NCBI RefSeq assembly: GCF_004794465.1
Contig: NZ_SSDJ01000138.1
Location: 124,001 to 188,000, forward strand
From: Microbacterium sp. K24
Lineage (GTDB): Bacteria > Actinomycetota > Actinomycetes > Actinomycetales > Microbacteriaceae
Length of the DNA: 64,000 nt
Direction of reading: 5' to 3'
Part shown: positions 39,299 through 48,161 of the stretch, in pieces
Layout of the letters: each line of letters opens with the position of its first letter
Position numbering within the stretch: position 1 is the stretch's first letter
The notes under the pieces: model-generated
What the model saw: the letters and a program-made list of their open reading frames with translations, nothing else
Database searches by the model: none
What the model was told of the DNA's origin: nothing
Made by a program: the position numbers and the translations under genes

Positions 39299-40239
39299 CG
39301 GATGCCGCCAGGACGAGAGACCGTCACCCGGGGGTCGATCAGCGGATGCAGCAGCTCCACGACGAGGTTCACGGCGACGAACACCACGGCACTCAGCAGG
39401 ATGATCCCCGTGATGACGGGCAGGTCGCGGTCGCTGATCGCGGCGAGCGTGACACGGCCGAGTCCGGGGCGCGCGAACACGGTCTCGACGAGCACCGCCC
39501 CGCCCAGCACTGAGCCGGTCAGGTAGGCGGCGAGGGTGATCGCGTTGGCGGCCCCGTGCCGCAGGCCGTGCCGCAACGTGAACCAGGTGGGACCGGCACC
39601 GCGCGCACGCACGGTCTCGGCGAACGGCATCCGCTCCGCCTGCACGAGCCCGTCCCGGAGCACCTGGCTGAGGAGAGCCGCGACCGGGAGCGCCAGCGTG
39701 ATCGCCGGGAGCACGATGGTGGCGGGGTTACGCGCCCCCGACACAGGGAACCAGCCCAACCCGAACGCGAAGACGCTCAGCAGGATCAGTCCGATCCAGA
39801 ACACCGGAGACGACAGCACCACGAGCTCGATGCCGGCCGCCACGGCTCGACCCGCCTGACCCCGCACGAACACCGCCACGGCCAGAGCCAGCACCACCGC
39901 GAGCAGGAGCGCGAGCGCCGAGAGCTGCAAGGTCGCGCCGAGCTGCCGGCCGATGACCTCGGTCACCGGCATCCGCAGCTGGTACGACTCCCCGAGGTCG
40001 CCGCGAGCCAGCTGGCCGATGTACGTCAGGTACTGCTCGAACGGCGGGCGATCGAGACCCAGGTCGCTCCGGATGCCGTCCTTCACCGCCTCGCTCACCT
40101 GCGCCTGCGGTCCGAGCATCACGGACACGGGGTCTCCCGGGATCACCCGGAAGGCGAGGAACGCGACCGTCGCCGCGCCCCAGAGGACGATGACGACGGA
40201 TGCCACGAGGCCGGCGACACGGAGCAGCGCAGCCTTCAC
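39295..40239 (-). CDS. ABC transporter permease, DppB type (second system)
   Basis: A 314-residue permease. The first helix (about 8-30) ends in FLAFRVIPGDPV, then come QVSEAVKDGIRSDLGLDRP, five more helices and the C-terminal VETVFARPGLGR segment. ATG 40239 is separated from the binding-protein gene by an 87-bp gap filled with an interleaved inverted repeat that could adjust the ratio of binding protein to permease. Confidence 0.92.
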   Translation of the reverse strand: MKAALLRVAGLVASVVIVLWGAATVAFLAFRVIPGDPVSVMLGPQAQVSEAVKDGIRSDLGLDRPPFEQYLTYIGQLARGDLGESYQLRMPVTEVIGRQLGATLQLSALALLLAVVLALAVAVFVRGQAGRAVAAGIELVVLSSPVFWIGLILLSVFAFGLGWFPVSGARNPATIVLPAITLALPVAALLSQVLRDGLVQAERMPFAETVRARGAGPTWFTLRHGLRHGAANAITLAAYLTGSVLGGAVLVETVFARPGLGRVTLAAISDRDLPVITGIILLSAVVFVAVNLVVELLHPLIDPRVTVSRPGGIR

Positions 40240-40253
40240 CGCTATCCCTTTCC

Positions 40254-40322
40254 GGTTCCTGAGCGAGGAGCCCTTCGTCTCGCTTCGCTCGCTCAGGAAC
40301 CGCGGAGCGACGAGACGAAGGG
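40254..40322. repeat. Interleaved inverted repeat (A-B-A'-B') in dpp-like operon
   Basis: A = GGTTCCTGAGCGA (40254-40266) pairs perfectly with A' (40289-40301). B = CCCTTCGTCTCG (40271-40282) pairs perfectly with B' (40311-40322). Because A' lies between B and B', the two helices cannot form as simple nested hairpins: either A-A' or B-B' forms, or a pseudoknot. The CTTCGTCTCGC-TTCGCTCGCTCA wording resembles interspersed palindromic repeats I recall from other Microbacterium genomes. It lies between the binding-protein gene and the permease genes. Confidence 0.75.
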
Positions 40323-40326
40323 TCGA

Positions 40327-41943
40327 TCAGCCGACGCTCACATCGTAGAACAGCGGCCGACCGTACAGGTCGTAGTCGAGTCCCTTCACGCGCTCGCCGA
40401 CCGCGGTGATCGCGGACGGGCTGTAGAGCGGCACGATCGCGGTGTAGGTGGCGTTCCACTCCTGCAGCTGCGTGTAGATCGCATCGCGCGCGCTCTGATC
40501 GCTCGAAGCGACGGCCTCATCGAGGAGCGTGTCGATCTCGGGATCGGACACCTGAGCGGCGTTCTGGAAGCCGTCGGTGTGCAGGTGGCTGCGCAGCAGG
40601 TCGGGATCGACGCCCGAGAAGCCCCAGTCGGTGAGGTCGAACGTCTTCGGACCGTACTGCTCGTTGTACGCACCCGGTTCGAGGACCTCGCGCTTCACAT
40701 CGAACCCGATCTCCTTGAGGTCGGACTGGATGGCGTTGGCCAGCGCCGCGCGGTCGTCGGGCACGGGCGTGTAGGCGATCCAGCGCACCGAGAGCGGCTG
40801 ACCGTCCTTGGTGCGGATGCCGTCGGCGTTCCGCTCCGTCCAGCCGGCCTCGTCGAGAAGGGTGTTGGCCGCGTCCTGATCGAACGGCCAGCTCTTCTCG
40901 AGCGACGCGTCGTATCCCGGGGTGGTCGATCCCAGGATGCTCCATGCACGCGGGAACTGGCCGAAGAAGATCTCCTTGACGGCCGGGTCGATGTCGATGC
41001 CGCGGGCGAACGCCTGCCGCACCTTCTCGTCGGCGAAGACGCCGTACTTCTGGTTGAGGTACAGCGAGTAGGGCAGACCGGGGTATTCGACCGAGTCGAC
41101 CGTGATGCCGTCGCCGAGGTCCTTCGCGAGGTTCGGCGGGATGTTGCTGGCGAGATCGGCCTCGCCGCTCTCGACGACGCCCGCGCGGACGGATGCCTCG
41201 GGCTGGATCTCGACCCGGAGCGTCTCGAACTTCGGCGCCTTCTCGTCGTGCGGCCCCCAGGCGTAGTCGTCGTTGCGCGTGTAGACGATCTCCTGGTCGG
41301 GGGTGTACTCGGTCAGCACGAACGGTCCGGTGCCGACGGTGATGTCCGGGCCGCCCGCCTTCAGCTGATCGCCCGACTCCTCCAGCACCGCCGGCGAGTA
41401 GAAGCCGAGCTGCGGGGTGCTCGCGGCCTGCAGGAAGGGCGCGTACGGCTGGGTGAAGCTGACCTTGACGGTGTGGTCGTCCACGACCTCGGTGCCCGCG
41501 TAGAAGTCGGCGCCCAGCATGCTCGCCGCCTGCGCGGACGCGGTCTCCGGATCGACGATGCGGTCGAAGTTCGCCTTGACCGCGGCCGCGTCGAACGGCT
41601 CGCCGTCGGTGAAGGTCACGTCGTCGCGCAGCGTGAAGGTGTACTCGGTGCTGTCGGCCGACACCTCCCAGTCCTTCGCGAGCCACGGCGAGAACGATCC
41701 GTCGTCCTCCTGGAAGACGAGGGAGTCGAGGACGGCGCGCTGCACCATGCCCGAGACGTCGAGCTGGCTGATCTGCGGGTCCATGTGGCCTGCCGAGAGG
41801 TTGGCGCCCTCGATGGACCAGACGAGCTCGCCGCCGTCTCCGTCGTCCTGGCCGGCGGGCCCGGCGCAGGCGCTGAGCACGAGGGCGGTGGCGGCAGCGA
41901 GTGCGGCGAAGGGCAGAACACGGCGCGCGGGATGTGCGGGCAT
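40327..41943 (-). CDS. ABC transporter substrate-binding lipoprotein (SBP family 5, second system)
   Basis: A 538-residue peptide/nickel-type binding protein. A signal sequence with lipobox LSAC (Cys near residue 26) precedes an acidic Gly/Asp linker. The body has the family 5 pattern TFTLRDDVTFTDGEPFDAAAVKANFDRI near residues 98-125 and VRQAFARGIDIDP near 300. It is the first gene of the reverse-strand operon SBP-DppB-DppC-ATPase. No peptidase or regulator accompanies this system, so the substrate is unknown (peptides, metals or sugars are all possible for the family). Confidence 0.92.
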   Translation of the reverse strand: MPAHPARRVLPFAALAAATALVLSACAGPAGQDDGDGGELVWSIEGANLSAGHMDPQISQLDVSGMVQRAVLDSLVFQEDDGSFSPWLAKDWEVSADSTEYTFTLRDDVTFTDGEPFDAAAVKANFDRIVDPETASAQAASMLGADFYAGTEVVDDHTVKVSFTQPYAPFLQAASTPQLGFYSPAVLEESGDQLKAGGPDITVGTGPFVLTEYTPDQEIVYTRNDDYAWGPHDEKAPKFETLRVEIQPEASVRAGVVESGEADLASNIPPNLAKDLGDGITVDSVEYPGLPYSLYLNQKYGVFADEKVRQAFARGIDIDPAVKEIFFGQFPRAWSILGSTTPGYDASLEKSWPFDQDAANTLLDEAGWTERNADGIRTKDGQPLSVRWIAYTPVPDDRAALANAIQSDLKEIGFDVKREVLEPGAYNEQYGPKTFDLTDWGFSGVDPDLLRSHLHTDGFQNAAQVSDPEIDTLLDEAVASSDQSARDAIYTQLQEWNATYTAIVPLYSPSAITAVGERVKGLDYDLYGRPLFYDVSVG

Positions 41944-42113
41944 GACGATTCCTCAGGACGAACGGGTCGGGATGCCTCAAGTCTATGGCCGATTGTTGGA
42001 CCGGGTCGATCTGCTCCGACATCCACGGTCATCGCCGCTCGGTAGACTGTCGTGCACAACCCACACTCAGGCACGCTCACACAGTGCCGCATACATCGCG
42101 CAAGGAGACCGTC

Positions 42114-44705
42114 ATGTCTATTCCCGACAAGCCCGCACTCGAAGGTCTCGAAGCGAAGTGGGACGCCGCGTGGGCGGAACAGGGCACGTACCTGTTCGAC
42201 CGCCTCCGCGCGGCTGAGGCCGGACGCGAGGGTGTCTACTCGATCGACACCCCGCCGCCCACGGCATCCGGAAGCCTGCACATCGGCCACGTGTTCTCGT
42301 ACACGCACACCGACGTCAAGGCGCGCTACGAGCGCATGCGCGGCAAGACGGTGTTCTACCCGATGGGCTGGGACGACAACGGCCTCCCGACCGAGCGTCG
42401 CGTGCAGAACTACTACGGCGTGCGCTGCGACCCGTCGCTCCCCTACACCGCCGACTTCACGCCGCCGTTCGAGGGCGGCGACAACAAGTCGAGCCGCGCC
42501 GCCGACCAGCAGCCGATCAGCCGCCGCAACTTCATCGAGCTGTGCGAGCGCCTCACCATCGAGGACGAGAAGCAGTTCGAAGCGCTGTTCCGCCAGCTCG
42601 GCCTCAGCGTCGACTGGACCCAGACCTACCGCACCATCTCCGACGACACGATCCGCCAGAGCCAGCTCGCATTCCTGCGCAACATCGAACGCGGCGAGGC
42701 CTACCAGGCTCTGGCCCCCACGCTCTGGGACGTCGACTTCCGCTCCGCCATCGCACAGGCCGAGCTCGAGGACCGCGACCAGCCGGCGGCCTACCACACG
42801 ATCGAGTTCCCCTTCGCGGACGGGTCCGGCTCCATCGCGGTCGACACCACGCGTCCTGAGCTGCTCCCCGCGTGCATCGCGATCGTGACGCACCCGGAGG
42901 GCCCGCACAAGCACCTCATCGGCACGAAGGTGCGCACACCCTTCTTCGGCGCCGAGATAGAGATCCACGGCCACCACCTCGCCCAGCCCGACAAGGGCAC
43001 GGGAGCGGCGATGGTCTGCACCTTCGGCGACGTGACCGACATCATCTGGTGGCGCGAGCTGCGCACCACCACCGGCGAGTCCCTGCCGAACATGACCACG
43101 ATCGGCCTCGACGGCCGCTTCCTGCCCGAGGCGCCGGCATCCGTCGCCGACGCGGACGCCACCGCCTGGTACGCCGAGAACATGGGCGGGAAGACGGTCT
43201 TCAGCGCCCGCAAGGCACTCGTCGAGAAGCTGCAGGAGACCGGCGACATGACCGCCGTCGGCAAGCCGTTCACTCACGCGGTGAAGTTCTTCGAGAAGGG
43301 CGATCGCCCGCTCGAGATCGTGTCGACGCGCCAGTGGTACATCCGCAACGGCGCGCGCGACGGCGAGCTTCGCGACCAGCTCATCGCCCATGGAAACGAA
43401 CTGGCCTGGCACCCCGACTTCATGCGCGTGCGCTACGAGAACTGGGTGGGCGGGCTCACGGGCGACTGGCTCGTGTCGCGTCAGCGCTTCTTCGGTGTGC
43501 CGATCCCGCTCTGGTACGCGCTCGACGAGAACGGGGAGCGCGATTACGATCGCGTGCTGGCACCGGATGCCGCGTCGCTCCCGATCGATCCGACCACCGA
43601 CGTGCCCGCGGGTTACACCGAGGAGCAGCGCGGCGTGGCCGGCGGATTCGACGCCGAGGCCGACATCCTCGACACCTGGGCGACCTCGTCGCTCACCCCG
43701 CAGCTGGCCGGCGGCTGGCAGCGCGACGAAGAGCTGTGGCAGCTCACGGCGCCGTTCGACCTGCGCCCGCAGGGTCAGGACATCATCCGCACCTGGCTGT
43801 TCTCGACCATGCTGCGCTCCACGCTCGAGGATTCCCGCGCCCCGTGGCGCAACGCCGCCATCTCCGGCTTCATCGTCGATCCCGACCGCAAGAAGATGTC
43901 GAAGTCGAAGGGCAACGTCGTCACGCCCGCCGATGTGCTCGACAACCACGGATCGGATGCCGTGCGCTACTGGGCCGCATCGAGCCGTCTCGGCATGGAC
44001 GCCGCCTTCGACCCGCAGAACCCGACGCAGGTGAAGATCGGTCGTCGCCTGGCGATCAAGGTGCTCAACGCGGCGAAGTTCGTCCTGCCGTTCCCGGTGC
44101 CCGAGGGCGCACAGGTCACGCACGCCCTGGACGCGTCGATGCTCGCGGCGCTCGACGGCGTGGTCGTCGAAGCCACGAAGGCCTTCGACCGGTATGACGC
44201 CGCCCGCGCGCTCGAGCTCACCGAGGGGTTCTTCTGGACCTTCTGCGACGACTACCTGGAGCTCGTCAAGGAGCGCGCCTACGACCAGACCGACGTGGGT
44301 CAGGCATCTGCCGCCCTGTCGCTGCGTCTGGCGCTGTCCACGCTGCTGCGGCTGCTCGCCCCGGTGATCTCCTTCGCCACGGAGGAGGTCTGGTCCTGGT
44401 TCGAAGAGGGCTCCGTGCACACGGCCTCCTGGCCCGAGCCGCTCGGATTCGAGGGTGACCCGGCGGTGCTCTCCGTGGCCAGCGAGGCCCTCATCGGCAT
44501 CCGCCGGGCGAAGACCGAGGCGAAGGCCTCCCAGAAGACTCCGGTCTCGCGCGCGGTGATCGCTGCTCCTGCTGCGAAGCTCGACGCGCTGCGTGCCGCT
44601 GCCGACGATCTCCGGGCCGTCGGCCGGATCGCCGAGCTCGAGTTCACCGAGGCGGAGGAGTTCGCGGTCGTCGCGATCGAGCTCGCCCCGGTCGAGGAGG
44701 CCTGA
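42114..44705 (+). CDS. valS: Valine-tRNA ligase, archaeal-like type
   Basis: An 863-residue class I synthetase. HIGH is at residues 56-59 (GSLHIGHVFSYTHTD), KMSKS near 593-597 (RKKMSKSKGN), and the editing domain lies between them with TTRPELLPACIAIV. The MGWDDNGLPTERRVQ block after HIGH differs from the GxDHAGIATQ form of the common bacterial enzyme and is typical of the archaeal/Rickettsia-like type 2 ValS. The long C-terminal coiled coil of E. coli ValS appears absent or reduced. ATG 42114 follows AAGGAG at ideal distance. A TAGACT box at 42043-42048 is a candidate -10; no T-box was found in the 60-nt leader. Confidence 0.95.
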   Translation: MSIPDKPALEGLEAKWDAAWAEQGTYLFDRLRAAEAGREGVYSIDTPPPTASGSLHIGHVFSYTHTDVKARYERMRGKTVFYPMGWDDNGLPTERRVQNYYGVRCDPSLPYTADFTPPFEGGDNKSSRAADQQPISRRNFIELCERLTIEDEKQFEALFRQLGLSVDWTQTYRTISDDTIRQSQLAFLRNIERGEAYQALAPTLWDVDFRSAIAQAELEDRDQPAAYHTIEFPFADGSGSIAVDTTRPELLPACIAIVTHPEGPHKHLIGTKVRTPFFGAEIEIHGHHLAQPDKGTGAAMVCTFGDVTDIIWWRELRTTTGESLPNMTTIGLDGRFLPEAPASVADADATAWYAENMGGKTVFSARKALVEKLQETGDMTAVGKPFTHAVKFFEKGDRPLEIVSTRQWYIRNGARDGELRDQLIAHGNELAWHPDFMRVRYENWVGGLTGDWLVSRQRFFGVPIPLWYALDENGERDYDRVLAPDAASLPIDPTTDVPAGYTEEQRGVAGGFDAEADILDTWATSSLTPQLAGGWQRDEELWQLTAPFDLRPQGQDIIRTWLFSTMLRSTLEDSRAPWRNAAISGFIVDPDRKKMSKSKGNVVTPADVLDNHGSDAVRYWAASSRLGMDAAFDPQNPTQVKIGRRLAIKVLNAAKFVLPFPVPEGAQVTHALDASMLAALDGVVVEATKAFDRYDAARALELTEGFFWTFCDDYLELVKERAYDQTDVGQASAALSLRLALSTLLRLLAPVISFATEEVWSWFEEGSVHTASWPEPLGFEGDPAVLSVASEALIGIRRAKTEAKASQKTPVSRAVIAAPAAKLDALRAAADDLRAVGRIAELEFTEAEEFAVVAIELAPVEEA

Positions 44706-44920
44706 TGCAGCTGGGCACGCGCTGGGCGACCGGCTCCGAACCGCCCGCCTCCGTCCCGGCGGCGTTGCGTCCTGCCATCGCTGAGGTCGAGGCTCGCGAC
44801 CTGACCGGCCACTGGACCCTGACCTGGCTCGAGGGCCGTGCGGTCGCCGAGCTCGATGCGGGCTGGGAAGTCGTCCAGACGGCATCCGGCGACGTGGTCG
44901 CCCGCCCGTTCCAGGACTGA
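44705..44920 (+). CDS. Small hypothetical protein coupled to valS
   Basis: A 71-residue protein with no membrane segment. ATG 44705 overlaps the valS stop (TGATG), so it is translationally coupled. Its composition (LTGHWTLTWLEGRAVAELDAGWEVV) suggests a small beta-rich domain. No family is recognised. It ends 26 nt before a convergent gene. Confidence 0.65.
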   Translation: MQLGTRWATGSEPPASVPAALRPAIAEVEARDLTGHWTLTWLEGRAVAELDAGWEVVQTASGDVVARPFQD

Positions 44921-44946
44921 GCGCCGCTGCCTGACCCCCGGGCGCT

Positions 44947-45165
44947 TCAGCGCCGCGGGAGCCCCATCTGCGCCAGCGCGTGGTCGAGGGCCCGGGGGTC
45001 CTGCTTCCGCGCCTGCTGCTCGCGGAGCATGTCGAGCGCGATGTCTCGGCGCTCTGCCCGGGCGGCGATCCGACGGTCGACATGTCGGGAGAGTCCGAGA
45101 GCTGCGCGCTGGAGGATCCGCTCGAAGGCCGTGGGCGTCGCGAGTCGAAGCGTTGCGGTGGTCAT
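44947..45165 (-). CDS. Small basic helical protein coupled to ArsR regulator
   Basis: A 72-residue Arg-rich, probably all-helical protein (HVDRRIAARAERRDIALDMLREQQARK), starting at ATG 45165 after a near-perfect GAGGAGGGATC site and overlapping the regulator stop (ATGA). It is probably controlled by the same operator. No known family. It could be a DNA-binding or partner protein of the regulator, but this is speculation. Confidence 0.6.
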   Translation of the reverse strand: MTTATLRLATPTAFERILQRAALGLSRHVDRRIAARAERRDIALDMLREQQARKQDPRALDHALAQMGLPRR

Positions 45166-45773
45166 GATCCCTCCTCGGGACTGGTCTGGCGGGAGTCGAT
45201 CTTCGGCAGATCGAAGATGTCGGTGCGGAGAGACACCCGGCGCACGTCGGGGCCGGTCTGTCCGCGGAAGCGCGCGATGGCGCTCTCGAGAAATGCCTCG
45301 ACCTCTTCCCTGAGCTCCATCACCTGCGCCGCCGTCATGTCGAGGTGGGTCGTCGCGGTCATGCCGACGTCGCGCCACTCCTCCGGCTCCTGGGACTGCG
45401 GGCGGTTGAGGTAGGCCATCAGCGTCTCGTGGCGCAGGCGGAAGAACTCCGACGTGACGATCTGCGCGGCCGCGCGGTTGGCAGGAGACATCGTGTCATC
45501 CGGCCCCGGCATGTCGATCCGCCCCTTGGGCCGCTCCCACCATCGCTCGCGGGCGGTGCCGCGGCCCTCGACTTCGCGGATGAGATCGTGTGCGGCGAGG
45601 GCGCGCAGGTGGTAGCTCGTCGAACCCGACGTCTCACCGACCAGTGCAGCGAGCGAGCTGGCCGTCTGCGGCCCCTGCGATGCGAGCAGATCGAAGATCC
45701 GCACCCGCAGCGGATGCGCGAGTGCCTTGAGCGCCCCCGAGTCGAGGGTCCGGATCTGCGTGTTCTCCGTCAT
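45162..45773 (-). CDS. ArsR-like winged-helix transcriptional regulator
   Basis: A 203-residue regulator. The N-terminal HTH (residues 12-75) has the ArsR/HTH-20 pattern ALKALAHPLRVRIFDLLASQGPQTASSLAALVGETSGSTSYHLRAL, a wing with REVEGRGTARERWW, and a C-terminal helical domain of about 110 residues that may bind a ligand or dimerise. No metal-binding Cys cluster is present, so it does not look like a metal sensor. A TATCTT box ends 7 nt before ATG 45773, and a perfect 22-bp palindrome lies just upstream, a very likely autoregulatory operator. The 72-residue gene downstream overlaps it. Confidence 0.87.
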   Translation of the reverse strand: MTENTQIRTLDSGALKALAHPLRVRIFDLLASQGPQTASSLAALVGETSGSTSYHLRALAAHDLIREVEGRGTARERWWERPKGRIDMPGPDDTMSPANRAAAQIVTSEFFRLRHETLMAYLNRPQSQEPEEWRDVGMTATTHLDMTAAQVMELREEVEAFLESAIARFRGQTGPDVRRVSLRTDIFDLPKIDSRQTSPEEGS

Positions 45774-45780
45774 GCATGCA

Positions 45781-45786
45781 AAGATA
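45781..45786 (-). promoter_or_regulatory. Putative -10 box of leaderless ArsR gene
   Basis: Reverse-strand TATCTT, 7 nt before ATG 45773 and immediately next to the palindromic operator. Confidence 0.45.
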
Positions 45787-45788
45787 CT

Positions 45789-45810
45789 CTTGCAAAGAAT
45801 TCTTTGCAAG
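45789..45810. promoter_or_regulatory. Perfect 22-bp palindromic operator upstream of ArsR gene
   Basis: CTTGCAAAGAA|TTCTTTGCAAG is a perfect palindrome. The half-site TTTGCAA recurs as TTTGCAAG at 45817-45824, and fragments GCAAAG (45778-45783) and CCTTTG (45829-45834) continue the pattern. It covers the -10/-35 spacer of the regulator gene, so bound regulator would block transcription. This patch is much more AT-rich than its surroundings. Confidence 0.75.
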
Positions 45811-45857
45811 TTTTTCTTTGCAAGGTTTCCTTTGTATCTCTGTGGGCCTTCCGGACC

Positions 45858-47036
45858 TCAGCCGACCGTGCCCCGCGCTGCGACGAATGCGGCGACGCAA
45901 CGCTCGATCTGCTCCGCCGTATGCGCTGCCGACAGCTGCACGCGGATGCGGGCCAGCCCGCGCGGAACCACCGGGAAGCTGAACGCGGTCACGTAGATCC
46001 CCTGGGCCTGCATCTCGTTCGCGATCTTCGCCGTCTTCGCGGCATCGCCGAACATCACCGGAACGATCGGGTGCTCCCCCGGCAGCAGGTCGAAGCCCTC
46101 CGCCGTCATCCGCTCGCGGAACAGCGCGGCGTTCTCGCGCAGCTGGGCGCGCAGGTCGGCAGACCCCTCGACGAGATCGAGAGCGGTCAGCGTGCCGGCG
46201 ACGATCGCAGGCGCGAGAGTGTTGGAGAACAGGTAGGGCCGCGACCGCTGACGCAGAAGGGCGACGATCTCGGCGTGCGAGGCGACGTATCCCCCGGACG
46301 CGCCGCCGAGCGCCTTGCCGAACGTGCCGGTGTAGATGTCGACGCGGTCCGCGACCCCGCAGAACTCGGGGGTGCCGCGTCCGTTCTCTCCGACGAAGCC
46401 GACTGCGTGCGAGTCGTCGACGAAGACGAGCGCGTCGTAGCGCTCGGCCAGGTCGCAGATCTCGGCGAGCGGAGCGATGTAGCCGTCCATCGAGAAGACA
46501 CCGTCCGTCACGACCACGCGGAAGCGGGCATCCGACGCGGAACGCAACTGCTCCTCGAGATCCGCCATGTCGCGGTTGCGGTAGCGCAGCCGCCGGGCCT
46601 TCGACAGGCGGATGCCGTCGATGATCGACGCGTGGTTCAGCTCGTCGGAGATGATCGCGTCCTCGGCGCCGAACAGCGTCTCGAACACGCCGCCGTTCGC
46701 GTCGAAGCACGACGAGTACAGGATCGCCGCCTCCGTGCCGAGGAAGCCGGAGAGACGTCGCTCCAGTTCCAGGTGCTGCTCCTGCGTGCCGCAGATGAAG
46801 CGCACGCTGGCGAGGCCGTACCCCCACTCCTGCAGAGCGGAGGTGGCGGCATCCAGGATCCTGGGGTCGTCGGCGAGGCCCAGGTAGTTGTTCGCGCAGA
46901 AGTTCAGCACCTCTGCGCCGTCCGCCGTGATCTCGGCACTCTGCGGACCGCGGATTCCGCGCTCGTGCTTCGTGAGCCCGGCCTCCTCGATTCCGGCGAG
47001 CTCCGCTTCCACATGATTCTGGAATGTCCCGTACAT
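45858..47036 (-). CDS. kbl: Glycine C-acetyltransferase (2-amino-3-ketobutyrate CoA ligase)
   Basis: A 392-residue PLP enzyme of the alpha-oxoamine synthase family. It converts 2-amino-3-ketobutyrate and CoA into glycine and acetyl-CoA, the second step of threonine breakdown. Visible motifs are [14 protein letters not shown] near residues 45-58, [14 protein letters not shown] near 130-143, the PLP-phosphate site [11 protein letters not shown] near 204-214, and the Schiff-base Lys241 in [18 protein letters not shown] 47036 shares its A with the tdh stop (TGATG). The larger reading to 48968 is a false fusion. Confidence 0.96.
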   Translation of the reverse strand: MYGTFQNHVEAELAGIEEAGLTKHERGIRGPQSAEITADGAEVLNFCANNYLGLADDPRILDAATSALQEWGYGLASVRFICGTQEQHLELERRLSGFLGTEAAILYSSCFDANGGVFETLFGAEDAIISDELNHASIIDGIRLSKARRLRYRNRDMADLEEQLRSASDARFRVVVTDGVFSMDGYIAPLAEICDLAERYDALVFVDDSHAVGFVGENGRGTPEFCGVADRVDIYTGTFGKALGGASGGYVASHAEIVALLRQRSRPYLFSNTLAPAIVAGTLTALDLVEGSADLRAQLRENAALFRERMTAEGFDLLPGEHPIVPVMFGDAAKTAKIANEMQAQGIYVTAFSFPVVPRGLARIRVQLSAAHTAEQIERCVAAFVAARGTVG

Positions 47037-48079
47037 CACAGCTCCGTCCAATCGAGGATGATCTTGCCCGTTCCTGCCGACTCCGCCGCGGCGAAGCCCC
47101 GCTCCCAGTCGCGCGCCGGGATCACGTCGGCGATCACGCGGCCGATCGCGTCCCGCAGAGGTGCGCTGGTCTGCAGCATCGCCCCCATCGCGTTCCAGGT
47201 CTCGAACATCTCGCGACCGTAGATGCCCTTGATCGTGAGCATGTGCGTCACGATCTTGCCCCAGTCGACCTCGAAGCCCGAGCTCGGCAGCCCCAGCATC
47301 GCGATGCGACCGCCGTGGTTCATGTTGTCGATCATCGCCGGAAGAGCGGATGCCGAGCCGCTCATCTCGAAGCCGATATCGAAGCCCTCGCGGAGTCCGA
47401 GCACGCGCTGCGCATCGCGGATGTCGCGCACCGAGACGTCGACGACCTCGTCGGCGCCCATCAGACGGGCCATCTCCAGGCGCGGGGCGCTGACGTCGGT
47501 GGCCGTGATGAAGCGTGCTCCGGCATGCCGGGCGACGGCGATCGCCATCAGTCCGATCGGTCCGCATCCGGTGACGAGCACGTCCTCTCCGACGAGCGGG
47601 AACGTGAGCGCGGTGTGCACGGCGTTGCCGAGCGGGTCGAAGATGGCACCCAGCTCCGGGCTCACCTCGGCATGATGGACCCAGACATTCGTGGCGGGCA
47701 GGGAGAGGTACTCGGCGAAGGCGCCGTCGCGCTGCAGGCCCAGGCCGACCGTGCGGATGCACATCTGTCGGCGCCCGGCTCGGCAGTTCCGGCACGTGCC
47801 GCACACGATGTGCCCCTCGCCGGAGACGCGGTCTCCGACGGCGATGTCGTGCACGAGCGGCCCGACCTCGACGACCTCTCCGTAGAACTCGTGCCCGGGG
47901 ATGAGCGGCGCCTCGATCGCCGATGCCGCCCAGTCGTCCCAACGGAGGATGTGCAGGTCGGTGCCGCAGATGCCGGTGCGGAGCACCCGGATGATCACCT
48001 CGTCCGCGCCGGCGACAGGATCGGGGCGTTCCACGAGATCGAGACCTGCACCGCGTGCGCCTTTGAACAGTGCCTTCAT
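47036..48079 (-). CDS. tdh: L-threonine 3-dehydrogenase
   Basis: A 347-residue zinc-dependent medium-chain dehydrogenase that oxidises L-threonine to 2-amino-3-ketobutyrate with NAD+. The catalytic zinc site is in [15 protein letters not shown] (Cys near residue 38) and [12 protein letters not shown] near 62-73. The structural zinc cluster [15 protein letters not shown] is near 93-107. The Rossmann motif GCGPIGLMA is near 170. Length and the W-D-x-W element match Tdh. ATG 48079 has GGTGGGAT upstream. It forms an operon with kbl and lies divergent from a LysR-type gene. Confidence 0.95.
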   Translation of the reverse strand: MKALFKGARGAGLDLVERPDPVAGADEVIIRVLRTGICGTDLHILRWDDWAASAIEAPLIPGHEFYGEVVEVGPLVHDIAVGDRVSGEGHIVCGTCRNCRAGRRQMCIRTVGLGLQRDGAFAEYLSLPATNVWVHHAEVSPELGAIFDPLGNAVHTALTFPLVGEDVLVTGCGPIGLMAIAVARHAGARFITATDVSAPRLEMARLMGADEVVDVSVRDIRDAQRVLGLREGFDIGFEMSGSASALPAMIDNMNHGGRIAMLGLPSSGFEVDWGKIVTHMLTIKGIYGREMFETWNAMGAMLQTSAPLRDAIGRVIADVIPARDWERGFAAAESAGTGKIILDWTEL

Positions 48080-48149
48080 GGTTCTGATCCCACCTCATCC
48101 GACCATGAAGAACAATCGCCACCTTCTGCAGTGGTGTTGTAGCCGTCAC

Positions 48150-48155
48150 TAAACT
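48150..48155 (+). promoter_or_regulatory. Putative -10 box of leaderless LysR-type gene
   Basis: TAAACT, 6 nt before GTG 48162, in the 82-bp divergent region shared with tdh. Confidence 0.45.
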
Positions 48156-48161
48156 GATCGG

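Noticed and set aside
42043..42113. T-box leader before valS
   Set aside because: No GGTGGNACCGCG core; the leader is only about 60 nt.
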